64,000 nucleotides of DNA from DATAEY01 sp045805565 (GTDB lineage Bacteria > Actinomycetota > Thermoleophilia > Solirubrobacterales > Solirubrobacteraceae). Below the pieces are notes generated by a model. That model saw only the letters and a list, made by a program, of their open reading frames with translations, searched no databases and was not told the DNA's origin. How positions within the stretch are numbered: the first letter of the stretch is position 1; each line of letters starts with the position of its first letter. Below, piece after piece: positions 33,339-41,587 of the stretch. The position numbers and the translations under genes are program-made. The DNA lies in contig JBJMKZ010000020.1 of NCBI GenBank assembly GCA_045805565.1, positions 73,216-137,215 on the forward strand, given 5' to 3'.

Positions 33339-34748
33339 ATGGACGCCTCGGACCTCGCTTTCGCGGGGGTCGCGCGCCAGGCCGAGCTGCTCCGCGCCCG
33401 TGAGGTCTCGCCGCGGGAGCTGGTCGAGCTCTACCTCGGGCGCGTCGAGCGCCTGGATCCCCAGCTCAACGCGTTTCGCGTGGTCTACGCCGAGCGCGCC
33501 ATGGCGGAGGCCGACCAGGCCGAGGCGCGCCTCAAGGCCGGCGACGAGCGGCCGCTGCTGGGCGTGCCGATCGCGATCAAGGACAACACCGACGTGGGCG
33601 GGGACGTCACCACCCACGGCACCGGCGCCCATGGCGAGCCGGCCCGCGACGACGCCGAAGTGGTCAGGCGGGTTCGCGCCGCGGGCGCGATCGTGCTGGG
33701 CAAGACCCACGTGCCGGAGCTGTGCATCTGGCCGTTCACGGAGTCGGCGACCTGGGGGGTCACCCGTAACCCGTGGAACCCCGCGCGCGCGCCGGGCGGC
33801 TCCAGCGGCGGCTCGGGCGCCGCGGTGGCGGCCGGCCTGGCCCCGGGCGCGCTGGGATCGGACGGCGCGGGCTCGATCCGCTATCCGTCGGCGTTCTGCG
33901 GCCTGTTCGGCCTCAAGCCCCAGCGCGGGCGGATCTCGCTGGCGCCGCTGTCCGAGCACTGGCACGGGCTGTCGGTCTACGGGTGGCTGGCGCGCCGGGT
34001 CAGGGACACGGCCCTGCTGTTGGACGCCACGATGGGGCCGGCGCCCGGCGACGCCGACTCGCCCCCGCCGCCGACGCGGCCCTACACGCAGGCCGCACAG
34101 ACCCCGCCGGGGAAGCTGCGGATTGCGGTCTCGTACGCGGTGCCGCCCGGAGTCGCCGCGCGCCTGGATGCCGACGTCCGCGAAGGAGTGGAGGCGACGG
34201 CCGACGCGCTGCGCGCCCTGGGACACGACGTGCGTGAGCGCGATCCCGATTACGGCGTGATCTTCCTGAACACGCTCACCCGTTTCCTGCGCGGCATTCA
34301 CGACGAGGGCGTCACGCTGCCTCATCCCGAGCGACTCGAGCGCCGTACCCGCGGCGTGATCCGCATGGGGTCGCTCATCTCGCCGGCGCTGGTGGCGCGC
34401 GCACGAGCCGCCGAGCCGGCGCTCGCCTCGCGGATCAACGCGCTGTTCGCGGACCACGACGTCCTGGTCACGCCCATGACCACGGCACCCGCGCCGGAGG
34501 TGGGCCGGTGGGAGGGACGGGGAGCGCTGTGGACCCTCAACGGGGTCGCCGCCCGGTGTCCGTTCGGCGCGCCGTGGAACACCACCGGGCAGCCCGCCGC
34601 GGTGGTCCCGGCCGGCATCGGCGCCGAGGGCCTCCCGAGGGCGGCGCAGCTGGTCGCCCGTCCGAACGACGAGCCGACGCTGTTCTCGGTCGCCGCCCAG
34701 CTCGAGGCCGAGCGCGGGTGGACCGAGCTGCGCCCGCCGATCGCTTGA
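33339..34748 (+). CDS. Amidase signature family hydrolase
   Basis: 469 residues. The Ser-cisSer-Lys triad is visible: K81 in PIAIKDNTD, Ser155/156 in APGGSSGGSG, and nucleophile Ser179 in GSDGAGSIRYPSAFCGLFG. Hydrolyses an amide; the substrate could be a short aliphatic or aryl amide. The GatCAB-specific surroundings are missing, so it is not called GatA. It is followed two bases later by the inositol monophosphatase gene, probably in one operon. Confidence 0.92.
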   Translation: MDASDLAFAGVARQAELLRAREVSPRELVELYLGRVERLDPQLNAFRVVYAERAMAEADQAEARLKAGDERPLLGVPIAIKDNTDVGGDVTTHGTGAHGEPARDDAEVVRRVRAAGAIVLGKTHVPELCIWPFTESATWGVTRNPWNPARAPGGSSGGSGAAVAAGLAPGALGSDGAGSIRYPSAFCGLFGLKPQRGRISLAPLSEHWHGLSVYGWLARRVRDTALLLDATMGPAPGDADSPPPPTRPYTQAAQTPPGKLRIAVSYAVPPGVAARLDADVREGVEATADALRALGHDVRERDPDYGVIFLNTLTRFLRGIHDEGVTLPHPERLERRTRGVIRMGSLISPALVARARAAEPALASRINALFADHDVLVTPMTTAPAPEVGRWEGRGALWTLNGVAARCPFGAPWNTTGQPAAVVPAGIGAEGLPRAAQLVARPNDEPTLFSVAAQLEAERGWTELRPPIA

Positions 34749-34750
34749 CC

Positions 34751-35527
34751 GTGGCCCGGCCGGACGAGCTGCTGGGGATCGCCGCCGACGTGGCGCAGGC
34801 GGCCGGCGCCCTGCTGCGCGATCGCTTCGGCGACCCCGCCGCGGGAGTGCAGGCCAAGACCACTCCGACCGATCTGGTCTCCGACGCCGACCACGCCGCC
34901 GAGGACGTGATTCGCGGCCTGCTCGCCGAGCGCCGGCCGCGCGACGGCGTGCTGGCCGAGGAGACCGGAGACCACCCCGGCGACAGCGACCTTCGCTGGG
35001 TGATCGACCCACTGGACGGAACGGTGAACTTCCTCTTCGGCATCCCTCACTGGGCGGTCAGCGTGGCCTGCGAGGATGCCGTCGGCACCCTGGCCGGGGT
35101 GGTCTGCGATCCGCTGCGCGACGAGACCTTCGCCGCCTGCCGGGAGGGGGCGGCGATGCGCAACGGCAAGCCGATCGCCGGCTCCGACAGCACCGACCTC
35201 GACACCTCCCTGGTGGCGACCGGGTTCTCCTACGACGCGGCGGTCCGGGCCCGGCAGGCCGAGGTCGCGTCCCGGCTTCTGCCCGCGGTGCGCGACCTGC
35301 GCCGGTTCGGCAGCGCGGCGCTGGACCTCGCGTGGACGGCGTGCGGGCGCTATGACGCCTTCTACGAGCGAGGGCTCGAGCGCTGGGATCGCGTCGCCGG
35401 CGCGCTCATCTGCGCCCGGGCCGGCCTCACGTTGCGCGAGCTCGGCGCGGCGGACGCAGTGCCCGCAGGTCTGCTGGTCGCCCCGGCGGCGCTGGTCGAG
35501 GACCTGGAGGCGCTGGTCGCCGGCTAG
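34751..35527 (+). CDS. Inositol monophosphatase family protein
   Basis: 258 residues. The metal sites are EETGD (first Glu), the WVIDPLDGTVNFLFGIP motif with two Asp, and ERWDRVAGALICARAG with the last Asp. It hydrolyses inositol-1-phosphate or a similar sugar phosphate (histidinol phosphate or PAP are alternatives); in actinobacteria inositol is used for phosphatidylinositol and mycothiol. The GTG at 34751 directly follows the amidase stop; the frame is open further upstream only as antiframe of the amidase. Confidence 0.92.
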   Translation: MARPDELLGIAADVAQAAGALLRDRFGDPAAGVQAKTTPTDLVSDADHAAEDVIRGLLAERRPRDGVLAEETGDHPGDSDLRWVIDPLDGTVNFLFGIPHWAVSVACEDAVGTLAGVVCDPLRDETFAACREGAAMRNGKPIAGSDSTDLDTSLVATGFSYDAAVRARQAEVASRLLPAVRDLRRFGSAALDLAWTACGRYDAFYERGLERWDRVAGALICARAGLTLRELGAADAVPAGLLVAPAALVEDLEALVAG

Positions 35528-35548
35528 GCGGCGGATCGACGAGGCTCA

Positions 35549-35632
35549 TGCGGCGGGTGGGACTCGAACCCACACGCCCTCACGGGCACCGGGACTTGAA
35601 TCCGGCGCGTCTGCCAGTTCCGCCACCGCCGC
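35549..35632 (-). tRNA. tRNA-Leu (anticodon CAA)
   Basis: Type II tRNA of 84 bases: acceptor GCGGCGG/CCGCCGC with discriminator A, D-arm GCGGAACTGGCAGAC, long variable arm TGCCCGTGAGGGCGT, T-arm GTGGGTTCGAGTCCCAC. The anticodon loop is TTCAAGT, giving CAA, which reads UUG. The closing pair of the anticodon stem is A opposite C. The 3' CCA is not encoded. Confidence 0.93.
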
Positions 35633-35691
35633 GGCCCACTGCGAATATAGGGCACCGCCGCCGGGACGGCGGGCGTTTGGAGGGAGTGTCC

Positions 35692-36195
35692 CTAGGCGGG
35701 CTGGCCCTGCTCGTCTGGCCGGTATTGCTCGCCGTCGGCCACCTCGACCTCGGTGTTCCAGTCCTGGGCGAACCCGCGGATGGCGAAGATGATCAACAGC
35801 ACCTGCACCGGCACGATGATCAGCGTGAGGAAGCCGATCGACTGCTCGGGGAGCGCCGGTGCCTCATAGCCGGGGCCGGTGCGGTTGAACCACTCGGGCC
35901 CGCCGATCCCCGCGAAGATCCCGAGGATGATGGCCAGGGCGGCGGCCAGCGGGAGCACTCCGCGGTTCCAGCGAAGCACGAAGAACGCCATCAGCAGGTA
36001 GACGGCGATATAGGCGATCGCCATTGGCTTGCCGCCCGTCAGCTTGGCCCAGCCCCCGATGGTGACGATGAGGATCAGCCCTGCCGAGGCCAGCAACAGG
36101 AGGATCACCACCAGCTTCGTCAGCCGGGATGAGGCCTTCTCGCGGTTGGGCCGCTCGAGGTGGTAGCCCTCGCGGACCTCGTCGGTCTCGGCCAT
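35692..36195 (-). CDS. Small polytopic membrane protein, function unknown
   Basis: 167 residues with four helices: KLVVILLLLASAGLILIVTIGGW, AIAYIAVYLLMAFFVLRW, LPLAAALAIILGIFAGIGG and IGFLTLIIVPVQVLLIIFAIRGF. Both ends are charged and cytoplasmic (EREG-like start, VADGEQYRPDEQ end). A GPEWFNRTGPGYEAPALP loop lies between helices 3 and 4. The ATG at 36195 is nine bases after TATGTT. Located between two tRNA-Leu genes. Family not recognised. Confidence 0.78.
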   Translation of the reverse strand: MAETDEVREGYHLERPNREKASSRLTKLVVILLLLASAGLILIVTIGGWAKLTGGKPMAIAYIAVYLLMAFFVLRWNRGVLPLAAALAIILGIFAGIGGPEWFNRTGPGYEAPALPEQSIGFLTLIIVPVQVLLIIFAIRGFAQDWNTEVEVADGEQYRPDEQGQPA

Positions 36196-36204
36196 CGTGT
36201 TACG

Positions 36205-36210
36205 AACATA
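36205..36210 (-). promoter_or_regulatory. -10 box TATGTT of the small membrane protein gene
   Basis: TATGTT on the minus strand, nine bases before the ATG at 36195. Confidence 0.5.
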
Positions 36211-36245
36211 CAATCTCACGCGGTCGCGCGCAGCAGTTTTCGCCC

Positions 36246-36331
36246 GCGGGCGTGGTGGAACCGGTAGACACGCCGGCCTTAGGAGCCGGTGGGCCTGACG
36301 GCCCTTGGGGGTTCGAGTCCCTCCGCCCGCA
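36246..36331 (+). tRNA. tRNA-Leu (anticodon TAG)
   Basis: Type II tRNA of 86 bases: acceptor GCGGGCG/CGCCCGC with discriminator A, anticodon stem CCGGC/GCCGG around loop CTTAGGA (anticodon TAG, reads CUN), long variable arm TGGGCCTGACGGCCCTT, T-arm GGGGGTTCGAGTCCCTC. The 3' CCA is not encoded. Confidence 0.95.
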
Positions 36332-36478
36332 TCGTCGGACGACGGCGCTCGGGCGCGGCGGCGGGTTGACCCCTCGACCGCCGGGCATTGGGGCTTGCTA
36401 CCTTGACGTGCGATCCGCGGGCGCAGCGACGCGCCGGCATGCGCGTCCAGCCCCGCTGTCGATCCCTGGAACGGTCAG

Positions 36479-37162
36479 ATGCCCAGCCCGTCGATGCCGA
36501 AGACGCTTGTGGTCCGCTGCGCAGCCTTCGCCCTGGTGGCGTGGGCCATCGGCGGGTGCGGGGTCGCGGACGATCCCCTTCCCAAGGTCAAGGACCCGAC
36601 CCCCCAGGAGGTCGCGAAGGTCCCCGGGTCTAAGGCACGGGCGCAGCTGCCCGGCATCGCGCTCGGCGGCAAGGGCAAGGGCAAGGGCAAGGGCCAGCAT
36701 GGAAACAACTCGAACCACGGCGGCAACGGCTCCGGAGGCGGCGGGGGCCACGGCGGCAAGGGCGGCGGCAACGGCGGGGGCGGCAACGGCGGGGGCAACG
36801 GCGGTGGAAATAACGGAGGCGGCGGGGGTGCCGCCGTCGAGGTCCGCGGCCCCAAGACCACGCGGAACATCAGGGCCGACGCCAGCGGCAAGCTTCAGTT
36901 CAGCACCAGCGACCTGTGGGCGCCGCCCGGGCGCGTCACGATCACGCTCACCAATCCCTCGTCGGTCCTGCACGGGATCGCGGTCGCAGGCGCCAACGGC
37001 GTCAACACCGAGTCCAAGGCGGTCGGCAAGGGAGGCAAGGCGAGCGTCACCGTCAGCCTCCCTGCCGGCGACTACGAGTTCTACTGCCCGGTCGACGGCC
37101 ACCGCGAGGCCGGAATGAGCGGCATCCTGTCGGTCGGGAATCTCCCGCCGTCGGCCCGCTGA
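36479..37162 (+). CDS. Cupredoxin lipoprotein with Gly-rich linker
   Basis: 227 residues. Signal peptide with lipobox ending at Cys27; then a short Pro/Lys-rich piece, a KGKGKGKG run, a Gly/Asn-rich linker of about 50 residues (65-117), and a plastocyanin-like domain. Its type 1 copper ligands are H165 (VLHGIAV), C203, H208 and M213 (FYCPVDGHREAGMSG). The domain is clearly related to the C-terminal half of the cytochrome c-cupredoxin fusion at 8.6 kb, but has no heme. A membrane-tethered electron carrier or copper protein. The ATG at 36494 is an alternative start. Confidence 0.88.
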   Translation: MPSPSMPKTLVVRCAAFALVAWAIGGCGVADDPLPKVKDPTPQEVAKVPGSKARAQLPGIALGGKGKGKGKGQHGNNSNHGGNGSGGGGGHGGKGGGNGGGGNGGGNGGGNNGGGGGAAVEVRGPKTTRNIRADASGKLQFSTSDLWAPPGRVTITLTNPSSVLHGIAVAGANGVNTESKAVGKGGKASVTVSLPAGDYEFYCPVDGHREAGMSGILSVGNLPPSAR

Positions 37163-37181
37163 CGCCCAGGCGGACTCGCCC

Positions 37182-37197
37182 CCCCGCGGCCGCGGGG
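37182..37197. terminator. Palindromic hairpin between convergent genes
   Basis: CCCCGCGG followed by CCGCGGGG, a perfect 16-base palindrome just after the cupredoxin stop and before the end of the cNMP-binding gene. Confidence 0.45.
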
Positions 37198-37202
37198 CAG
37201 CC

Positions 37203-37637
37203 TCAGGCGAGCGTCGGGTCCCGGGAGATGGCGAGAACGCGCCTTGCCAGCGCGCGCAGCACCTTGCGCTCGACCGTGCGGGTCTGGTCGAGCAGGCGCC
37301 GAAAGTCCCGTCCGGTCAGCACGAAGAACCGCAGCGGGGTCCTGGCGGTCACCGTCGCAGTCCGCGGAATGTTCTCCAGCAGCGAGATCTCGCCGAAGAA
37401 GTCGCCGCCGCGCTGGGTGGCGAGGTGCCGACCCCTCCTGCTGACCGCGGCTTCTCCGTCGATGATGACGAAGAACTCCCGGCCGATCTCACCCTCCCTG
37501 CACAGGACCTGGCCGGCGGGAACCTCGACGTCCTCGGTTACCCGGGCGAGCTGCGCGAGCTCCGCGCCCGAGAGGTCCTCGAAGAGGGGGGCACGCCTCA
37601 GGGCCTGCACCTTGGCGTCCTGGGAGAACAGCCTCAC
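37203..37637 (-). CDS. Cyclic-nucleotide-binding domain protein
   Basis: 144 residues, essentially one Crp-type beta-roll with no DNA-binding domain. It starts with a helix (LRRAPLFEDLSGAELAQLAR) and has the phosphate-binding cassette FGEISLLENIPRTATV, in which Glu83 and Arg92 should contact the cyclic phosphate and ribose, and ends in a C-helix. The GTG at 37637 is seven bases after TAGCGT. A cyclase of class III lies 2 kb away, so cAMP is the likely ligand; a partner protein must carry the output. Confidence 0.9.
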   Translation of the reverse strand: MRLFSQDAKVQALRRAPLFEDLSGAELAQLARVTEDVEVPAGQVLCREGEIGREFFVIIDGEAAVSRRGRHLATQRGGDFFGEISLLENIPRTATVTARTPLRFFVLTGRDFRRLLDQTRTVERKVLRALARRVLAISRDPTLA

Positions 37638-37644
37638 GCCGGTC

Positions 37645-37650
37645 ACGCTA
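37645..37650 (-). promoter_or_regulatory. -10 box TAGCGT of the cNMP-binding gene
   Basis: TAGCGT on the minus strand, seven bases before the GTG at 37637. Confidence 0.5.
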
Positions 37651-37747
37651 CTGGCCCGCCGAAGGGTCGGCAGCGGCCGCTCGATGGGAAGCCGCCACCG
37701 CGACGGCGCTGCCCCCCGAGGTCCGGCGGTCACGCCGGCAAGCCCCT

Positions 37748-38053
37748 CTAGTCGGCCGCTTCGACGGAGACGTCGCCCAGGAGGTCCCTGATCTTCTGGA
37801 TCGCCTCTTCCGGGCTGTCTGCGTCCACCTCGACGATGACTCGCTGCGGCGATTCCCCGCCCGGGTCGGGTAGCGCGTTCATCCCGGCCGTGCTGAGCAC
37901 TGCCAGGATCTCGTCGGTCGCCTGCACCCCCACCCGCAGCGGGAGCGTTCGACACGCTTCATCTGGAAGCGAGACGCCGGAGCCTTGCTCCTGGTCAGCC
38001 GTCTCGCCGCCCGTCTGGTCTGGCGGCGCGTCGTGCTCGGTTTCCTCGGCCAT
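37748..38053 (-). CDS. Small acidic protein, function unknown
   Basis: 101 residues: an acidic, Gln-rich disordered first third, then a compact predicted alpha/beta part (LPLRVGVQATDEILAVLST, VIVEVDADSPEEAIQKIRDLL). The ending resembles a small ferredoxin-like or ACT-like half-domain. No cysteine pair or metal motif. It is read in the same direction as the cNMP-binding gene and the hydrolase gene. Real protein is likely from the amino-acid pattern, but no family is recognised. Confidence 0.65.
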   Translation of the reverse strand: MAEETEHDAPPDQTGGETADQEQGSGVSLPDEACRTLPLRVGVQATDEILAVLSTAGMNALPDPGGESPQRVIVEVDADSPEEAIQKIRDLLGDVSVEAAD

Positions 38054-38091
38054 GGTTGGTTCTGGGATCGCTTGGCTGACCTACATACTGC

Positions 38092-38940
38092 TCACAGATC
38101 GACGGTCACGCCCTCGGCGGCCAGCGAGACGGTGTCGGGATCACGGCCGGCGAGCTCCCATTCACGGCGAGCGACCTCCGCGAGACGATCGAGATCGCGG
38201 TCGTCGTGGGTGGGATCGTGATGGAACAGCACCATCCGCTCGACCTCGGCGCGCCGGGCGAAGGTGAGGGCATCCGAGATGCTGCTGTGTCCCCACCCGA
38301 CATGGGCCGCATACCCCTGATCGTCGTACTGGCCGTCGTGTATGACAAGGGAGGCGCCGCCGGCCAGGCGCATGCCGGAGATCCATCCCGGCTCGGCCTC
38401 CGTCAGCACGGCGCCGAGCGCGGGCTCATGGTCTGGCAGGTAGCAGAGCGAGGTATCCCCCTCGGTTATCCGGTAGCCGACCGTCACGCCGCGGTGGGCG
38501 ACGATCGCGGCCCGGATCCGGGCGCTGCCAACGGTCCATTCCTCCTGGGGACAGGCGGCGAACTCGACCTGCGCGGGGAGCTCGTGCAGGTCGACCGGTG
38601 CCAGCGGCGCCGACAGGTAGCGGGCGAGCCGCTGGTCCAGGTTGGGACCCGGGGCCGGAGGGCCGTAGACGGTGATGGCCTTGGACGGGTCGAACAGGGG
38701 TGGGAAGAAGAGCAATCCCTGTATGTGGTCGAGGTGCAGGTGGGTGAGCAGGACCTGCACGCGCTCGGCGTCGGAGGTGCGAGCGGCTCCCAGCACCCGG
38801 ATCCCGGTTCCGGCGTCGAGGATGATCTCCGTCCCGTCGGACAGGGTGACCTCGACGCACGCGGTGTTGCCGCCGTAGCGCAGCATCCGACGGCTCGGGA
38901 CCGGCACGGAGCCGCGCACCCCCCAGAATCTGAGCCGCAC
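38092..38940 (-). CDS. Metallo-beta-lactamase-fold hydrolase
   Basis: 282 residues of the class found fused or next to cyclase and phosphodiesterase genes. The metal motif HLHLDH is at 67-72. The start MRLRFWGVRGSVPVPSRRMLRYGGNT is typical of the MBL_fold phosphodiesterase-like or RNase Z-like subgroup, which acts on cyclic nucleotides or phosphodiesters. Further metal histidines are in AIVAHRGVTVGYR, CYLPDHEPAL and LVIHDGQYDD. The GTG start is four bases after the PAS gene. It may be a cAMP-degrading enzyme. Confidence 0.88.
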   Translation of the reverse strand: MRLRFWGVRGSVPVPSRRMLRYGGNTACVEVTLSDGTEIILDAGTGIRVLGAARTSDAERVQVLLTHLHLDHIQGLLFFPPLFDPSKAITVYGPPAPGPNLDQRLARYLSAPLAPVDLHELPAQVEFAACPQEEWTVGSARIRAAIVAHRGVTVGYRITEGDTSLCYLPDHEPALGAVLTEAEPGWISGMRLAGGASLVIHDGQYDDQGYAAHVGWGHSSISDALTFARRAEVERMVLFHHDPTHDDRDLDRLAEVARREWELAGRDPDTVSLAAEGVTVDL

Positions 38941-38944
38941 GGAC

Positions 38945-39358
38945 CTAGCGCGTGCCGGGCGCCGCTTCCTCGGCGGGCCAGAAGGCCACGAGTGCGCCCT
39001 CGAAGTGACCGGGCTCGAGCAGCGGCAGAGCGCTCACCTCGACCTCCCGCAGATCATCGCCGTCGATCCGGGCGTGGAAGCGACCCTGCGCCGGGTGTCC
39101 CTCCTGGAGCGCCCTCGCCAGCGGCAGATCGTCGGCCGCCAGCGGACGTCCGCGGTCGTCGAAGGGCCCGAACCGTTGCGCCCACTCCTCGCGTCCCAGC
39201 GGACCGACCTCCTCGAAGCTGCGCCCGAGCAGCACCCCCGCCGCGTCATTGAAGAACAGCAGCTGGCCATCGGGATCGGTGAGGAACGCCGGCAGGGCGA
39301 GATTGGTGATCAGGTTGCGCGCCTGGATGAGCAGCAGCGGCTGGTCCGGCCCGGACAC
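38945..39358 (-). CDS. PAS-domain protein
   Basis: 137 residues, a single PAS sensor domain without output domain: NLITNLALPAFLTDPDGQLLFFNDAAGVLLGRSFEEVG is the first half and GREEWAQRFGPFDDRGRPL the middle, with EVEVSALPLLEPGHFEGALVAFWP the last strands. The GTG at 39358 is chosen because TACCCT lies five bases before it; in-frame ATG codons farther upstream encode Arg-rich sequence. It ends four bases before the hydrolase gene, so both are one operon. Confidence 0.85.
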   Translation of the reverse strand: MSGPDQPLLLIQARNLITNLALPAFLTDPDGQLLFFNDAAGVLLGRSFEEVGPLGREEWAQRFGPFDDRGRPLAADDLPLARALQEGHPAQGRFHARIDGDDLREVEVSALPLLEPGHFEGALVAFWPAEEAAPGTR

Positions 39359-39363
39359 AGGCA

Positions 39364-39369
39364 AGGGTA
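39364..39369 (-). promoter_or_regulatory. -10 box TACCCT of the PAS-hydrolase operon
   Basis: TACCCT on the minus strand, five bases before the GTG at 39358. Confidence 0.45.
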
Positions 39370-39555
39370 TTCCCGGTTGGGCGCAAGCCAAATCGAGCGC
39401 GCGTCCGCGCGGCGCGTCCATCCGCATCTGAGGTCGCTGCCGATTCGTGCGCTCGTGGGTCCCGCGGTTCGCGGCTGCGCCGCCGGCGCCCACCCGGCGG
39501 CACGCTCGCCGGCGTTTGAGCGATCATCAGGGAGGCTCGCGTCCGGGCAGGCCGC

Positions 39556-40602
39556 ATGGATGACAGGGAACGACTCCTACAGCGACTCCGCGACGAAGAA
39601 GTCGGCGAGGACGTCATCGAACAGGCCTCCCGCGATGGGCGGCTCGCCACACTGGCGGTCGAGGTGGCCCTTGGCGGGCGTGGCCGGCACAGCCTCACCG
39701 CCGTCGCCCGGGCCGCTCGGATGTCGCCGGATCATCTGCGCCAGCTGCTTCAGGCGATAGGCCGACCCAACCCCGGGCGCGGCGAGCGCTCGTTGACGGA
39801 CGAGGACATCGAGCTCGCGCGAATCGCTCGCCGTCTGCTGAAGGCCGGGCTGCCGCGCGAGGGGATCGTCGAGGCGGCGCGGGTGATCGGGCAGAACACC
39901 GCTCAGATCGCCGAGGCCCTGCGCCGACTGGTGGGCGACGCGCTGATCGAGCCAGGCGACTCGGAGTACACGCTCGGCACCCGCTACGCCGGGGCCACCG
40001 ACGAGCTCGGTCCGCTCCTTCCGGCCCTGCTCGACCTCAATCTTCGCGCCCATCTGCGCGAGGGCATTCGCCGCGAGCTGATCACCGAGGCCGAGCGGGA
40101 AGCCGGCCACCTCTCGGATACCCGCGAGGTCGCCGTCGCCTTCGCCGACCTGGTCGGCTACACCGACCTGGGCAGCGACCTCGCCGCGGCCGAGCTGGGC
40201 TCGATCGCCGGCCGGTTCGGCGAGCTCGCGGCCGCTGCGGTCCGTCCGCCGGTGCACCTGGTGAAGATGATCGGGGACGCGGCCATGTTCGTCTCGCCCG
40301 ACGTGCCGGCCATGGTCGAGACCCTCGCCGAGCTTCGCGAGGGCGCAAAGGATGCCGACCCTCCGCTTCCCGACCTTCACATCGGGGCCGCCCACGGGCC
40401 CGCCACCCCGCGTGCCGGCGATTGGTTCGGCGCAACCGTCAACCTCGCGAGCCGGATAACCGAAGCCGCCAAGCCGGGACAGCTGCTGGCCGAGGAGGGG
40501 ATGTGCCAAGCCGCCGACGGCAACTGGAAACGCAGGCGCAAACGGACCCTGAAGGGTGTCGACCGGCGGGTGAGGCTGTTCTCCTACGAGGGCGCGAGCT
40601 GA
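39556..40602 (+). CDS. Class III adenylate cyclase with N-terminal regulatory domain
   Basis: 348 residues. The first 180 form an all-helical region with HTH-like stretches (ARMSPDHLRQLLQAIGRP), resembling the pH-sensing regulatory domain of the mycobacterial cyclase Rv1264. The catalytic domain has both metal Asp, D198 (AFADLVGYTDL) and D241 (VKMIGDAAMF), the adenine-binding Lys237, and N296 with R300 (FGATVNLASRI), so it should be active as a homodimer making cAMP. It is divergent from the PAS-hydrolase operon and ends in a hairpin overlapping the stop. Confidence 0.9.
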   Translation: MDDRERLLQRLRDEEVGEDVIEQASRDGRLATLAVEVALGGRGRHSLTAVARAARMSPDHLRQLLQAIGRPNPGRGERSLTDEDIELARIARRLLKAGLPREGIVEAARVIGQNTAQIAEALRRLVGDALIEPGDSEYTLGTRYAGATDELGPLLPALLDLNLRAHLREGIRRELITEAEREAGHLSDTREVAVAFADLVGYTDLGSDLAAAELGSIAGRFGELAAAAVRPPVHLVKMIGDAAMFVSPDVPAMVETLAELREGAKDADPPLPDLHIGAAHGPATPRAGDWFGATVNLASRITEAAKPGQLLAEEGMCQAADGNWKRRRKRTLKGVDRRVRLFSYEGAS

Positions 40603-40621
40603 GGCGCCGGCAACGCCTCAG
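40599..40621 (+). terminator. Hairpin over the cyclase stop codon
   Basis: CTGAGGCG, loop CCGGCAA, CGCCTCAG; an eight-pair stem that includes the TGA. No U-tract. Confidence 0.45.
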
Positions 40622-40684
40622 CCGCCGCTGGTCGAATCAGCCTGGAGGCTCAGTGGCGCTCGGCCCAAGCGTCGGCGACCGCGC

Positions 40685-41074
40685 TCAATCCGTCCACCAG
40701 TCCCGGATCACCTCACCGTCACCGGTATGACGCGGGCCGAAGGCGAGGAGCTCGAGTCCGTCGGGCCCGGCCTCGAACGCACGGATCACCGGGGGTGCGA
40801 CGCGAATGGCATCGAGCGCCTCGACCTCCAGGATCTCCTCGTCGAGCTTGACGCGAGCGGAGCCGGAGAGCACGACGTAGACCTCCTCCGCCTCCTCGTG
40901 CCTGTGCCCGAACCCCTGACGCTTGCCGGGGTTCAGGCGGTGGTAGCTCAGCCCGGTTCGCTCGACCTCGAGGTCGTCGTTGGCGAACCGTGTCTCCTGG
41001 ACCTCAGCCAGCCCGAACCTGGGGGCTGAGTCCTCGACCTCGGTGAGCTTCTTGAGCGTGTAAGGGCCGGCCAT
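40685..41074 (-). CDS. Cupin-domain protein
   Basis: 129 residues. Cupin motif 1 is GHRHEEAEEVYVVLSGSARV with the His/His/Glu set, motif 2 is DAIRVAPPVIRAFEAGPDGLELLAFG. Metal-binding beta-barrel of the small one-domain type, which can be an isomerase or dioxygenase or a regulatory sensor. Strong Shine-Dalgarno AAAGGAGA seven bases before the ATG. Confidence 0.9.
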   Translation of the reverse strand: MAGPYTLKKLTEVEDSAPRFGLAEVQETRFANDDLEVERTGLSYHRLNPGKRQGFGHRHEEAEEVYVVLSGSARVKLDEEILEVEALDAIRVAPPVIRAFEAGPDGLELLAFGPRHTGDGEVIRDWWTD

Positions 41075-41149
41075 CGCGATCTCCTTTGCGGTTCGAGTGT
41101 TCGACCCGGGACGGACGCCGACGACATCATCCCCCCGCGCAGGCGACGC

Positions 41150-41587
41150 TCAGGCTTCCGGGTCGATCAGGGCGAGTCCGGACTCGGGGTCGCTGCGCTT
41201 GCGCAGATGCCCCGGCGACTCGTCGAGGATCACCTCGAGCGTGGGGCGGACGTGGGCCTCCATGAGGTGCCCCCCGTGGGCGGTGGCGTCGCGCTTGCCG
41301 ACGACGACGTGCGCGTGGACGTCCGGTCCCTCGTCGGTGAGGGCCACGTCGCCGGCGAGGGTGAGCACCTCGACCTGCTCATCGAGCTTGATCTGCTCGT
41401 ACTCCTTGCGCTGCCAGTCGAAGTAGCCCAGCGTCAGGTCGCTGAAGGCGCCGATCGCCGTGAAGCGGGCGGCGGTGATCCCGTGCTCCCGGGCGAAGGC
41501 GCGCATCCCCTCCATCACCTCCTCACCGCGGTCGAAGACCAGCGCGTGGCTGCGCTGGGCCCCGGACGCGAGAAGCTTGACCTTCAT
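41150..41587 (-). CDS. PPC (DUF296) domain protein
   Basis: 145 residues of the plant-and-prokaryote-conserved domain: VKLLASGAQRSHALVFDRGEEV, ARFTAIGAFSDLTLGYFD and the conserved metal-binding GPDVHAHVVVGKRDATAHGGHLMEAHV with several His. Prokaryotic members bind zinc as trimers; function unknown. The ATG overlaps the stop of the FAD/Fe-S gene by ATGA and has a GGAGG Shine-Dalgarno, so it is coupled to that enzyme. Confidence 0.88.
   Translation of the reverse strand: MKVKLLASGAQRSHALVFDRGEEVMEGMRAFAREHGITAARFTAIGAFSDLTLGYFDWQRKEYEQIKLDEQVEVLTLAGDVALTDEGPDVHAHVVVGKRDATAHGGHLMEAHVRPTLEVILDESPGHLRKRSDPESGLALIDPEA

Noticed and set aside
36388..36633. 81-residue frame next to the second tRNA-Leu
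   Set aside because: Arg/Gly-rich and overlaps the cupredoxin gene start in another frame; no start signals.
36660..36850. Gly-rich DNA repeat as a CRISPR or mobile-element remnant
   Set aside because: It is in frame, codes a Gly/Asn/Lys linker with irregular units, and has no spacers or terminal repeats.
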